Source: Candidatus Atribacteria bacterium (GTDB lineage: Bacteria; Atribacterota; Phoenicimicrobiia; Phoenicimicrobiales; Phoenicimicrobiaceae). From it: DNA of 62,552 nucleotides. The position numbers and the translations under genes were made by a program. The stretch is taken from the NCBI GenBank assembly GCA_003513845.1, contig DOTB01000037.1:8955-71506 (forward strand). Direction: 5' to 3'. Under the pieces are notes generated by a model that did not search any database, was not told where the DNA came from, and saw nothing but the letters and a program-made list of their open reading frames with translations. Positions 52,930 through 61,886 of this stretch are shown in pieces (the stretch's first letter is position 1; each line of letters opens with the position of its first letter).

Positions 52930-54279
52930 GTGTATAGGGTAGGCATCTGTCATTTTAGAGTTGGATTGATGGATGGGGTATCTTTAGAGATAGATAAGTG
53001 GAAGAAAATTTTAGAGGAGATGGGTCATAAAGTTTGCCTTCTTGCTGGGGAGGCTTCAAATTTAGATGTTACCATTATTCCCAAACTTCATTTAGATCAT
53101 CCAGAGATAAGAAATATTTACTATAATGCATTTTGTTCGCTTAGAGATTTTAACGCTGAAAAAGAATTTGCTCAAGAAATATATAAAATAGCTGGTCAAA
53201 TAGAGGAAGAAATTTCATTATTTATTAAAAAGTATTCTATTGATATATTAGATATTGAGAATATTTGGTCCCTCCCCTTGAACATTCCCGCAGCTATTGC
53301 CTTTTACAGAATAGCAAAATTAGCAGGCATTAAGGTAATTGCTCACCATCATGATTTTTTTTGGGAAAGATCCCATTATAGTAATCCCACCTGTCAAACA
53401 ATAAAAGATTTCCTTACTACTTATTTTCCTCCTCAGGATGACCAGATAAAACATATAGTTATAAATAGTATTACCCGGGATGAATTGGAAAAAAGAAGAG
53501 GGATTAAGGCAGTAGTGATACCTAATGTTTTTGATTTTGGGAAAACTGATTGGAAGATTGATGATTATAACTATGATTTTAAAGAATCTCTGGGAATTAA
53601 CTCGAAAGATATTGTCATTCTTCAGGCAACCCGAATTGTATCTCGCAAAGGAATTGAATTGGCAATTGATTTAGTTAAAGAATTAGCTAAACCTGAAAAT
53701 TTACTATTGATAAAAGAAAAGGGATTCTATGATAAAAAAAGAGAAGTAGATGAAAAGAGCAAAGTTGTTTTGGTGCTCCCCAATTTAATAGAAGATGGGG
53801 AGTATTTTAAATTGTTGAAAGAGAAAATTGATAAAGAAAAGATTAAGGCACTATTTATAAGTGATATAGTTAATAGTGAAAGAAAGATGAAAGATAATAA
53901 GAAGATTTATTCTTTATGGGATACTTACCTTTTTGCGGATTTAGTAACCTATCCCAGTCTATATGAAGGATGGGGGAATCAATTCTTAGAGGCAATAAAG
54001 GCTAAGCTCCCTATTGTAGTATTTGAATATGAAGTATACAAAAGAGATATTAAACCAAATGGTTTTAGAGTAATTTCTCTTGGTGACAGGCTAAAAGGAA
54101 AAGATACTCGGGGCTTATATAAGATAGAACCTTCGATTATTAAAAGAGCGACAAGAGAAGTGATAAGAGTACTTACTGATTTACCTTACAGAAAGAAGAT
54201 GGTAGAAGATAATTTTAAGTTAGCCAGAAGGCTTTATTCAATGCAGGCTTTGAAAAAATATTTAGAACCTTTTTATTGA
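52930..54279 (+). CDS. GT4 glycosyltransferase, mannosylglucosylglycerate-synthase-like
   Basis: 449 residues in a GT-B layout. The N-terminal domain starts GICHFRVGLMDGVSLEIDKW and has a HHHDFFWERSHYSNPT segment near 137. The nucleotide-binding domain has VVIPNVFDFGKT near 193, QATRIVSRKGIELAIDLVKE near 235 and TYPSLYEGWGNQFLEAIKAK near 338 (the ExxxGxxxxEAI-type motif). The start opening resembles proteins that add mannose to glucosylglycerate (MggS/MggA type), as I recall them, not from a search. Starts at GTG behind AAAAAGGAGTCCAATGT. It is flanked by glycoside importer and mannosidase genes. An alternative is a generic GT4 of other polysaccharides. Confidence 0.7.
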   Translation: MYRVGICHFRVGLMDGVSLEIDKWKKILEEMGHKVCLLAGEASNLDVTIIPKLHLDHPEIRNIYYNAFCSLRDFNAEKEFAQEIYKIAGQIEEEISLFIKKYSIDILDIENIWSLPLNIPAAIAFYRIAKLAGIKVIAHHHDFFWERSHYSNPTCQTIKDFLTTYFPPQDDQIKHIVINSITRDELEKRRGIKAVVIPNVFDFGKTDWKIDDYNYDFKESLGINSKDIVILQATRIVSRKGIELAIDLVKELAKPENLLLIKEKGFYDKKREVDEKSKVVLVLPNLIEDGEYFKLLKEKIDKEKIKALFISDIVNSERKMKDNKKIYSLWDTYLFADLVTYPSLYEGWGNQFLEAIKAKLPIVVFEYEVYKRDIKPNGFRVISLGDRLKGKDTRGLYKIEPSIIKRATREVIRVLTDLPYRKKMVEDNFKLARRLYSMQALKKYLEPFY

Positions 54280-54370
54280 TTAATTATATTTGTTTATGGA
54301 TTTTATGGGCTTATAGAGAGCTATAAAAATAAGTAATAGAAAGTTGGAATCAGGAGAGAATAAAAAATAT

Positions 54371-57300
54371 ATGTCAGAAATAATTAATGCTCATATTATT
54401 TCTCATACCCACTGGGACCGAGAGTGGTTTTTAAATAGTAAATATACTAATGAATGGTTAATACCATTTTTTGATTCCTTATTTAGATTGTTAGAGAAAG
54501 AGAGCAATTACAGGTTTGTATTAGATGGCCAAACTTTGATAGTTGAAGATTATTTAGATCAATTAAAAAGAAAAGGGAAAAATAGTAGGGAATATGAAGA
54601 GAAACTAAAAAAATATGTTCAAGAAGGACGATTATTAGTTGGACCTTATTACCTTCAACCTGATTGGCAACTGGTAAGTGGAGAATCTTTGATTAGAAAT
54701 TTATTGATAGGTCACAAAATAGGGAGAAAATTGGGGAGAGTAATGAAGGTGGGATGGTTGTTAGACAATTTTGGTCAGATATCTCAAACAGTTCAGATTC
54801 ATAAACAATTTAACATTAAAGGTCTTTTCCTGTGGCGTGGAGTAGAAATGGACCTTTCCTGTATTAATTCTGAATTTTTATGGGAAAGTCCTGATGAAAC
54901 AAGATTAATTTCAATCTATCTGTTAAGTAGTTATAGAAATGCTATGCGATTAGGAGAGTTCAAGGAAATAATGAAGGAAAGGATTGAAAATGAGGTTAAA
55001 AAGATTTATCCTTTTGCCACTACTTCTAATGTACTTTTAATGAATGGTTATGACCAGGAGATGACCCCCGATGACTTTTTACCAGAATTAAATAAATTAT
55101 CTTTTCCTGATATTCAAGTAAAACAAAGCACCCCTGAAGAATATATAGAAGTAATTAGAAAAAAATCTCCCAGGTTGAAGGTTTTAAAGGGTGCTCTTTA
55201 TAGCGGGAGGTTTATTTCTGTGTTCCCTGGCACCCTTTCTTCGCGAATGTATTTAAAGTGTATGAATGATATCTGTCAACGAGGATTGGAAAAATATGCT
55301 GAACCATTTTCAGTTTTATCCTGGTTAAATGGAGGTAGATATCATAGCAATATCTTAAGGGAGATTTGGAAAAAGCTATTAAAAAATCACCCTCATGATA
55401 ACATCTGTGGAGTCAGCATCGATGATGTTCACACTGATATGGAGAAAAGATTTGGTGAGGTTATCACCTCTACCAGAAAGATAATAGAGGAAAAATTAAA
55501 AAGAATGGCTTTAAATATAGACACTTTAGTTGGCTCGAAAGGAGCAGAACCGTTTATAATTTTCAATCCCTCCCTTAAAACAAGAGATAAGATTATTAGT
55601 ATTAAAACCAGGGAAGACAGTTTTAAAGTAATTGATTCAAAAGGACAGGTTTTGCCCAGCCAAAAAGGTAATGATAGTAACCTTCATATTTATGTAGATA
55701 ATATTCCTGCCCTGGGGTATAAAACAATTTATCTCATAACTGGTCAAGGGAAATATATGGAAAATCAGAATGATATATTATGGCCAGATAAAGTGATAGT
55801 TAAAAAGAATATAATGGAGAATCGATATTTGCAGCTGAAGATTAAGGAAAATGGGAGTATAGATGTATTTGATAAAATAAATAAGTGCTGGTATAAAAAC
55901 CTAAACATCATAGCTGATGGAGCTGATGCCGGGGATGAATATAATTATTCATTTCCAGAAAATGATGTGATTATAACTAACCAAAACATTAAAGCTGAAA
56001 TAGAAGTTGTTGAAAAAAGTTTTTTAAGGGCTACATTTAAGATAAACATAGTTTTACAATTACCTGAATCCCTTACAGATGATAGGAAAACCCGCTCTCC
56101 AAAATTGAGGGATTTCCCCATATTCAATTGGCTGACCTTAGAAGCTGATTCACCCATCCTTGGTTTCAGGACAGAATTAAAGAATACAGTAAAGGACCAT
56201 CGTCTAAGAGTATTATTTCCTACCAATATTGATACTGAGTTTTCTTTTGCGGGAACTCAATTTGATGTTACAAAACATAAAATTATCCCGGAAACTTTTG
56301 ATGAGAGAGATATGCCTGAAGAAGTTAAAAGAGTAATTATTGGAGCTCGAGAGCCGAAACCAATAACTACTTTTCCTCATCGTTGTTTTGTGGATATCAA
56401 TGATGGTCATCGGGGAATTGCTGTTCTTAGTAAAGGTTTACAGGAATACGAAATTTTAGCAGATGGCAATACTATAGCCCTGACTCTTTTTAGGTCAGTG
56501 GGTTGGTTGGCAAGAGGTGATTTATTAACCCGAATTGGTGATGCCGGTCCGACAATTTTTACTCCGGGGGCTCAATGTTTACGTCAGATGACTTTTGAAT
56601 ATGGCATTTATTTCCACCAGGGAGATTATAACCAGGTTCGAGTATATCAATTTGTTGAAGAGTTCAACACAGACCTTAAAATAGTAAAGACCGACCAACA
56701 TAAGGGGAAATTAGCGGATATAGCTGGTTTCTTAAATCTAAAATCTACAAAAGATACGTTGCAAGTAAGTGCAATTAAAAGAGCAGAAGATGGGAAGGGG
56801 ATTATATTAAGATTATTCAATCCTTCTAAAGAAATAATTGAAGGAGAGGTTATCTCAAATTATAATTTAAACAAAGTTTACATAGTTAATCTAAATGAGG
56901 AAATTATAGAGGAGATTAATAGTTATGAAGGAAATAGATTTAAGTTGTCGGTAAAACCCAAAGAGATTACGACCATAAGATTAGAAACTATTCGGAAAAA
57001 TATCTTGAAAAATAGTATTAAGGACAAAAAAGTAGAAGTTCGATACTTAGATGAAGAAAATTATCCCAGGGTTAATTTTGATAATTTTTTATGTGTTCCC
57101 TTGCTAACCATAACTGATATTGCTAGTGAAGAAAAAAGAATGAAAGAATTAGAAAACAAATTAAATAAAACCAAGAAAACAGTAAGTTTACTTAAGGATA
57201 AATTAAAAAAAACCGAAAGCCTTGATCCGATTCGGTTAGCTAAAATTGAATTTGAATTCCATAAGGCCATAGGGGAGGTAAAAACTTATTATCGAGCGTT

Positions 57301-57532
57301 TTTAGAAGCAAAGCTATCGGTGCTGTTTTCTAAAAAGAAATATCTTGAGACCTACAATAAAGATGCAAATGATTATACCAAATCTATGGAAGAAATAGAG
57401 AAAACTTTAAGGGAAATAGGATATAAATTGAACGAAGCCAGAGTTAAAAAGAGGGCTTATGAATATATCGTAGAATTTTATCAACATCGTTTAAAAATTC
57501 TTTCTAATAAGATTTCATTAAGACATATTTAA
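54371..57532 (+). CDS. GH38 alpha-mannosidase (MngB-like) with long C-terminal coiled coil
   Basis: About 1053 residues. The catalytic domain starts with the metal-binding IISHTHWDREWF. It continues with WLLDNFGQISQTVQIHKQFN near 125 (nucleophile Asp), LWRGVEMDLSC and PHDNICGVSIDDVHTDM near 340. Beta domains run about 400-870. The last 150 residues are a coiled coil (ELENKLNKTKKTVSLLKDKL, KRAYEYIVEFYQHRLKI), not usual for E. coli MngB (about 880 residues). It should release mannose from mannosyl compounds. The context suggests mannosylglycerate or mannosylglucosylglycerate. The start at ATG 54371 follows CAGGAGAGAATAAAAAAT; the TTG at 54344 is rejected. Confidence 0.85.
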   Translation: MSEIINAHIISHTHWDREWFLNSKYTNEWLIPFFDSLFRLLEKESNYRFVLDGQTLIVEDYLDQLKRKGKNSREYEEKLKKYVQEGRLLVGPYYLQPDWQLVSGESLIRNLLIGHKIGRKLGRVMKVGWLLDNFGQISQTVQIHKQFNIKGLFLWRGVEMDLSCINSEFLWESPDETRLISIYLLSSYRNAMRLGEFKEIMKERIENEVKKIYPFATTSNVLLMNGYDQEMTPDDFLPELNKLSFPDIQVKQSTPEEYIEVIRKKSPRLKVLKGALYSGRFISVFPGTLSSRMYLKCMNDICQRGLEKYAEPFSVLSWLNGGRYHSNILREIWKKLLKNHPHDNICGVSIDDVHTDMEKRFGEVITSTRKIIEEKLKRMALNIDTLVGSKGAEPFIIFNPSLKTRDKIISIKTREDSFKVIDSKGQVLPSQKGNDSNLHIYVDNIPALGYKTIYLITGQGKYMENQNDILWPDKVIVKKNIMENRYLQLKIKENGSIDVFDKINKCWYKNLNIIADGADAGDEYNYSFPENDVIITNQNIKAEIEVVEKSFLRATFKINIVLQLPESLTDDRKTRSPKLRDFPIFNWLTLEADSPILGFRTELKNTVKDHRLRVLFPTNIDTEFSFAGTQFDVTKHKIIPETFDERDMPEEVKRVIIGAREPKPITTFPHRCFVDINDGHRGIAVLSKGLQEYEILADGNTIALTLFRSVGWLARGDLLTRIGDAGPTIFTPGAQCLRQMTFEYGIYFHQGDYNQVRVYQFVEEFNTDLKIVKTDQHKGKLADIAGFLNLKSTKDTLQVSAIKRAEDGKGIILRLFNPSKEIIEGEVISNYNLNKVYIVNLNEEIIEEINSYEGNRFKLSVKPKEITTIRLETIRKNILKNSIKDKKVEVRYLDEENYPRVNFDNFLCVPLLTITDIASEEKRMKELENKLNKTKKTVSLLKDKLKKTESLDPIRLAKIEFEFHKAIGEVKTYYRAFLEAKLSVLFSKKKYLETYNKDANDYTKSMEEIEKTLREIGYKLNEARVKKRAYEYIVEFYQHRLKILSNKISLRHI

Positions 57533-57551
57533 GGGTGGGTTAAATAAGTTT

Positions 57552-59282
57552 ATGTCGATATCAGAAAATAATCGAAAGATAATTGAGGAAAAGTTAGTAT
57601 TTATTTATGGAGAAGAAAGAAGTAAAAAAATAATTATAGAAATCGAAAGGCTACTTGAAAAATACCGAAAAAATATTTATTTTCAATCCAGGAAAAGAAA
57701 TTTCCTGAATGAAAAAGATATTGCATTAATTGCTTATGCAGATAATTTTAAGGAACCAGGCGAAAAGCCATTGGTTACTTTAAACAAATTCTTGGTGGAA
57801 TATTTGAAAGAGGCAATTTCTTTGGTGCACTTGTTACCTTTCTATCCCTATTCTTCTGATGATGGATTTTCAGTTATAGATTATAGAAAAGTAAATTCTC
57901 TTTTTGGTGATTGGAATGATATTGAAAATATTAGCAAGAACTTTGATTTAATATTCGATGTTGTAATAAATCATATTTCTTCCCAGAGTCTATGGTTCAG
58001 AGAATATCTGAAAGGTAATCCGAGATACGATAACTATTTTATTGCCTTTGATACACAAGTTAATACCTCTTCAGTAGTAAGAGCAAGGGCACATCCTTTA
58101 CTTACCAAGTTTGAAAGAAAGGGTAAAGAAGTATATCTTTGGACAACTTTTAGTTCAGATCAGTTAGACCTCAATTACCGTAATGAAAAAGTATTGTTAG
58201 AAGTTATCGATTTAATTTTATTTTATGCAATCAAAAAGGCCAGGATTATTCGATTGGATGCCATTGGTCATATATGGAAAAAGTTAGGAACAAGTTGTAT
58301 TAATTTAGAGGAAGTACATAAAATAGTTCAATTACTTAGAGCTGTTCTGGATGAAATTTTCCCCGATGTTCTATTGTTAACCGAGACCAATGTCCCTTAT
58401 CAAGAAAATATAAGATATTTTGGAAATGGTTACAATGAAGCCCAATTGATTTACCAGTTTCCTTTGCCTGCTTTAGTAATGCATACTTTTTATTGTGGTG
58501 ATGTATCGAGACTTGCTGAGTGGGCAAAATCTTTAAAAATATTCTCTAAAGAGACAGCCTATTTTAATCTATTAGCATCTCATGATGGGATAGGAATAAG
58601 ACCAGCTATAGGAATTTTATCAGATAATGAAATTAATGAATTAGTAAATCTGGTAAAAAAACGAGGTGGGTTTGTATCTTATGCGACTACAAGTGATGGT
58701 AAAAGAGAACCTTATGAGTTAAATATTACTTATTATGATGCAATTGCTGATTCTATCGATGATGAAGAATTAAATATTAGAAAATTTATAGCGTCCCAAT
58801 CAATATTATTGTCATTTATAGGGGTACCTGGAATTTATGTTCACAGTTTATTGGGGACAAGTAATTATTTAGAGGGTGTAGAAAAGACAGGACAAAAAAG
58901 GACTATAAATAGAAAGAAATTTAAATTTAGTGATTTGAAAAAAGAGCTATCTTGTCAAAATACAAAATCCTATAAAATTTTCACTGCTTTTAAAGAATTA
59001 ATTAAAAAGAGGAGAAAAGAAAAAGCCTTTAACCCCAATGGAGACCAAAGAGTGTTATGTAAGTCAAAAAATATGTTTTCACTTATCCGCATATCCCCTG
59101 ATTGTAGAGAAAGGATAATTGTTTTAACTAATGTTACCCCTAAAAAACAGGAATTTTTTATTTCTGAAAAAGAATGTGGGTTAAATAGTAAAATATTATT
59201 TGACCTCATTTCAGGGAATAGTATCAATATAGAAAATAAGATAATCTTAGGACCCTATCAAGTTATGTGGTTAAAAGGGTAA
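57552..59282 (+). CDS. GH13_18 phosphorylase, probably glucosylglycerate phosphorylase
   Basis: 576 residues. (beta/alpha)8 domain with HLLPFYPYSSDDGFSVIDYR near residue 92, DWNDIENISKNFDLIFDVVI, NHISSQSLWFREYLKG, nucleophile IRLDAIGHIW near 233, acid/base LLTETNVPYQEN near 275 and SHDGIGIRP near 342. Sucrose phosphorylases of the GH13_18 group typically have a different PSTGD-like sequence at the first motif. The SDDGFSVIDY form is that of YcjM/glucosylglycerate-phosphorylase-type enzymes. It would split glucosylglycerate plus phosphate into glucose-1-phosphate and glycerate; the reaction is reversible. Glycerate then fits garK. Exact substrate is inference. Confidence 0.8.
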   Translation: MSISENNRKIIEEKLVFIYGEERSKKIIIEIERLLEKYRKNIYFQSRKRNFLNEKDIALIAYADNFKEPGEKPLVTLNKFLVEYLKEAISLVHLLPFYPYSSDDGFSVIDYRKVNSLFGDWNDIENISKNFDLIFDVVINHISSQSLWFREYLKGNPRYDNYFIAFDTQVNTSSVVRARAHPLLTKFERKGKEVYLWTTFSSDQLDLNYRNEKVLLEVIDLILFYAIKKARIIRLDAIGHIWKKLGTSCINLEEVHKIVQLLRAVLDEIFPDVLLLTETNVPYQENIRYFGNGYNEAQLIYQFPLPALVMHTFYCGDVSRLAEWAKSLKIFSKETAYFNLLASHDGIGIRPAIGILSDNEINELVNLVKKRGGFVSYATTSDGKREPYELNITYYDAIADSIDDEELNIRKFIASQSILLSFIGVPGIYVHSLLGTSNYLEGVEKTGQKRTINRKKFKFSDLKKELSCQNTKSYKIFTAFKELIKKRRKEKAFNPNGDQRVLCKSKNMFSLIRISPDCRERIIVLTNVTPKKQEFFISEKECGLNSKILFDLISGNSINIENKIILGPYQVMWLKG

Positions 59283-59382
59283 ATAGAAAATTTCTCGCTC
59301 GAATATTTCTTGACTTAATTTTAGACATTAACATATAATGAAAAACAACATATAGAAAATACTATAAATAGGAAAGTAGCTG

Positions 59383-60363
59383 ATGGATGATATGAAGAAA
59401 AAATTTGCCATTGGTGTTGATTTAGGTGGAACAAATATAGTATGCGCCATAGTAAATTACGATGGGAAGATTGTAAGTAGTTTAAAGACTCCGACTTTAG
59501 CCGAAAGAGGAAAAGAAGCTACCATTAAAAGAATAATAGAGGCTATCCACAAAAATATTGCTCAATCTGCCATTGCTCCTGCTAATATAATGGGAATAGG
59601 GATTGGGGCTCCTGGTCCTCTCGATGTTAAAAGAGGAATTATCAATTTTGCCCCTAATCTTCCTGGATGGAGGGATGTTCCTTTAAAAAAAATATTGGAA
59701 GATGAATTTAATATTAAGGTTATTTTAGAAAATGATGCTAATGCAGCTGCCTGGGGGGAAAAATGTTTTGGAGCAGGTCAAGGTATAAATAATTTAGTGT
59801 GTTTTACCCTGGGTACGGGAATTGGTGGCGGAATAATTATTGATAATAAAGTATATCATGGCAATAATTATGGTGCTGCAGAATTAGGACATATGACTGT
59901 AAACAAAGATGGACCTAAGTGTAATTGTGGGAACAATGGTTGTTTAGAAGCCTATTCTTCTGCTATCGGAATTAAAAATAGGATTAGAGATAGAATTAAA
60001 AAAGGAGTAAAGAGCCAATTTTTAAATTTAGATAATATTGAGTCTATTGAATCAATTAGTTTAAAATCGATTTTTGAAGCTGCCCGCCAGGGGGATAAAT
60101 TAACCTCAACTATAGTTGAAGAGGCTATTTCTTATTTAGGGATAGCTATAGCCAATATCACTAATATATTAAATCCTGAAATGGTGATATTAGTAGGTGG
60201 AATAACCAATGAAGGAGATAAACTTCTTAATCCTATTAGAGAAGAAGTAAAAAAGAGGGCATTTTATACTAATTATAAATTTCTTAAAATTGTTATTGGA
60301 GAATTGGGTGATAATGCTGGTGTCCTAGGGGCAGCAGCTCTCGCTTGGGTTCCTGTTTCCTAA
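59383..60363 (+). CDS. ROK-family sugar kinase (glucokinase-like)
   Basis: 326 residues. ATP site IGVDLGGTNIVCAIV near 8, ENDANAAAWGE near 115, GTGIGGGIIIDNKVYHG near 142 and the ROK zinc motif KCNCGNNGCLEAYSS near 185 (His of GHMT and three Cys). Catalyses phosphorylation of glucose or mannose freed by the preceding glycosidases. ATG 59383 and 59392 are both possible starts. The last gene of the plus-strand cluster. Confidence 0.9.
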   Translation: MDDMKKKFAIGVDLGGTNIVCAIVNYDGKIVSSLKTPTLAERGKEATIKRIIEAIHKNIAQSAIAPANIMGIGIGAPGPLDVKRGIINFAPNLPGWRDVPLKKILEDEFNIKVILENDANAAAWGEKCFGAGQGINNLVCFTLGTGIGGGIIIDNKVYHGNNYGAAELGHMTVNKDGPKCNCGNNGCLEAYSSAIGIKNRIRDRIKKGVKSQFLNLDNIESIESISLKSIFEAARQGDKLTSTIVEEAISYLGIAIANITNILNPEMVILVGGITNEGDKLLNPIREEVKKRAFYTNYKFLKIVIGELGDNAGVLGAAALAWVPVS

Positions 60364-60391
60364 TTATAAAAAATTAAAATTTTTTAGTTAT

Positions 60392-60421
60392 AAAAGAGGA
60401 TTTTTGAATTTTTTGTCGAAT
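60392..60421 (+). promoter_or_regulatory. Copy of AAAAGAGGATTTTT-GTCGAA motif
   Basis: AAAAGAGGATTTTTGAATTT then TTTGTCGAAT, 42 bases before the LysM gene start. GGA and GTC are 17 bases apart, exactly as in the copy at 33571-33603. Confidence 0.45.
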
Positions 60422-60462
60422 TGTTAAAATATAAATAATAATTTAAGGTATTGGAGGCAAAA

Positions 60463-61668
60463 ATGTCAAAAAATTTAATGGTTTTATTTATAATAATTTT
60501 ATTAATTGTTGGCGGTATTGGTATTTATAATTATGATCAAGCTAACCAGGCAAAGAAAGAAGTGGAAGAAAAAAGCCTTCAATTGGAGGGCAATAATGAA
60601 ATTATTTTGCAACTGAAAGAGAGTATAAAAGAAAAAGAAATACAAATTGAAGAACTGAAAGAAAATTTGACGAAAGAAAAGAAAGATTTACAAGAAGAGT
60701 ATGCTGATAAATTATCTGTATTAATGGAGGAAAAAACTCAACTGGAAACTTTATTGGCAGAGAAAGAGAAGATGTGGCTGGACAAAGATGAGGAAAAAGA
60801 GCAATTTATTATTAAGTTAGAGGAAGAGATTGGTGGATATAAAGAGAATATAACTAAGTTAGATAATCAAATAATTAATTTAAAAGAGGAAGTAGCTCAA
60901 CTAAAAAACGAAAAGAAGAATTTAGAAGAAGAATATGCCAAAAAGTTGTCTGTTTTAACAGAAGAAAAAATCAAACTTGGTTCTCTATTAGCAGAAAAAG
61001 AAGAGGCAATGAAAATTATTGAGAAACAGAAAGAAGAATCTGAACAGGTTGTTCTTTCAAAAAATGAAGTTATTTTGGAATTGAGGGAAAATTTAAAAGA
61101 GAAAGAAAAACAGATTGAGGAATTGGAAGCAAGTTTACCAAAAGAAGAAAAAGATTTAGAGGGAGAATATGCTGTTAAATTGTCTGAATTAATGGAAGAG
61201 AAAGCCAAACTTGAAGCCCAGCTAAAATCTTCCCAAGATCTTCTTTCGGAAAAAGAAAATGCAATTGCCTTATTTGAGCAACAAAAAGGAGAGTTTGAAA
61301 AGAATATTGCTGAAAAAGATAAAACAATCGAAGATTTATCTATAAATATAAAAGAATACGAAGGTCAGATTAATGAATTAAGGAAACAGTTGGTTCAAAA
61401 AGAAAAGGAAAAGGAAATAGAATGTGTTGATAAATTATCTTTAGTAATGGAAGAAAAAAGTAAATTAGAAGCTGAATTAGCAGAAATTATAGAAAAAACT
61501 AAACCGAATTATTATGAAGTTAAGAAAGGGGATTCTCTCTGGAAAATTGCTGAAAGATTTTATCACCAAGGAGAGCAATGGATAAAAATTTTTGAAGCAA
61601 ATATAGAGAAGATAAAGAATCCCGATTTAATCTATCCTTATCAAAGATTTACCATTCCTAAAGAATAA
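60463..61668 (+). CDS. Membrane-anchored coiled-coil protein with C-terminal LysM domain
   Basis: 401 residues: one N-terminal membrane segment (NLMVLFIIILLIVGGIGIY), then about 300 residues of Glu/Lys-rich coiled coil, then a LysM peptidoglycan-binding domain (YYEVKKGDSLWKIAERFYHQ, NPDLIYPYQRFTIPK) near 350-401. The coiled coil is built of related units beginning EYADKLSVLMEEKTQLETLL, at a period of 234 bases (78 residues): 60697, 60931, 61165 and, after 255 bases, 61420. It likely spans the periplasm or envelope between membrane and cell wall. The true start follows TTGGAGGCAAAA at 60463; the frame begins upstream with TTG 60451 in the ribosome site. Confidence 0.87.
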   Translation: MSKNLMVLFIIILLIVGGIGIYNYDQANQAKKEVEEKSLQLEGNNEIILQLKESIKEKEIQIEELKENLTKEKKDLQEEYADKLSVLMEEKTQLETLLAEKEKMWLDKDEEKEQFIIKLEEEIGGYKENITKLDNQIINLKEEVAQLKNEKKNLEEEYAKKLSVLTEEKIKLGSLLAEKEEAMKIIEKQKEESEQVVLSKNEVILELRENLKEKEKQIEELEASLPKEEKDLEGEYAVKLSELMEEKAKLEAQLKSSQDLLSEKENAIALFEQQKGEFEKNIAEKDKTIEDLSINIKEYEGQINELRKQLVQKEKEKEIECVDKLSLVMEEKSKLEAELAEIIEKTKPNYYEVKKGDSLWKIAERFYHQGEQWIKIFEANIEKIKNPDLIYPYQRFTIPKE

Positions 61669-61886
61669 TTCGGTATCGTGTATCGCGTCTAAAAACACAG
61701 TAATGAGTAATAAGTAATGGGTAATGAGCAAGAGGAGACAAGGTGTAAATGTAGGGTTTCGATTCATCGAGCCCATTAGATAGATTACTAAAACAGCAGG
61801 GGGCGGATTAATCCACCCCCCACTTCTCATTTTCTCACTATACACTACACTCGATAGAAATTGATTGGTGAATCCGGTCGATTAGT
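61669..61886. repeat. Intergenic with R1-type palindromes
   Basis: R1-like copy at 61751-61774 (GGGTTTCGATTCATCGAGCC) and a G/C-rich relative at 61799-61821 (GGGGGCGGATTAATCCACCC). Convergent gap; these may also serve as bidirectional terminators. Word repeats such as GTATCGTGTATCGCG open the gap. Confidence 0.75.

Noticed and set aside
57552..59282. Sucrose phosphorylase as the product name
   Set aside because: The first substrate-side motif (PYSSDDGFSVIDY) fits the glucosylglycerate/YcjM branch better, and no fructose or sucrose genes are nearby. Kept as an alternative only.
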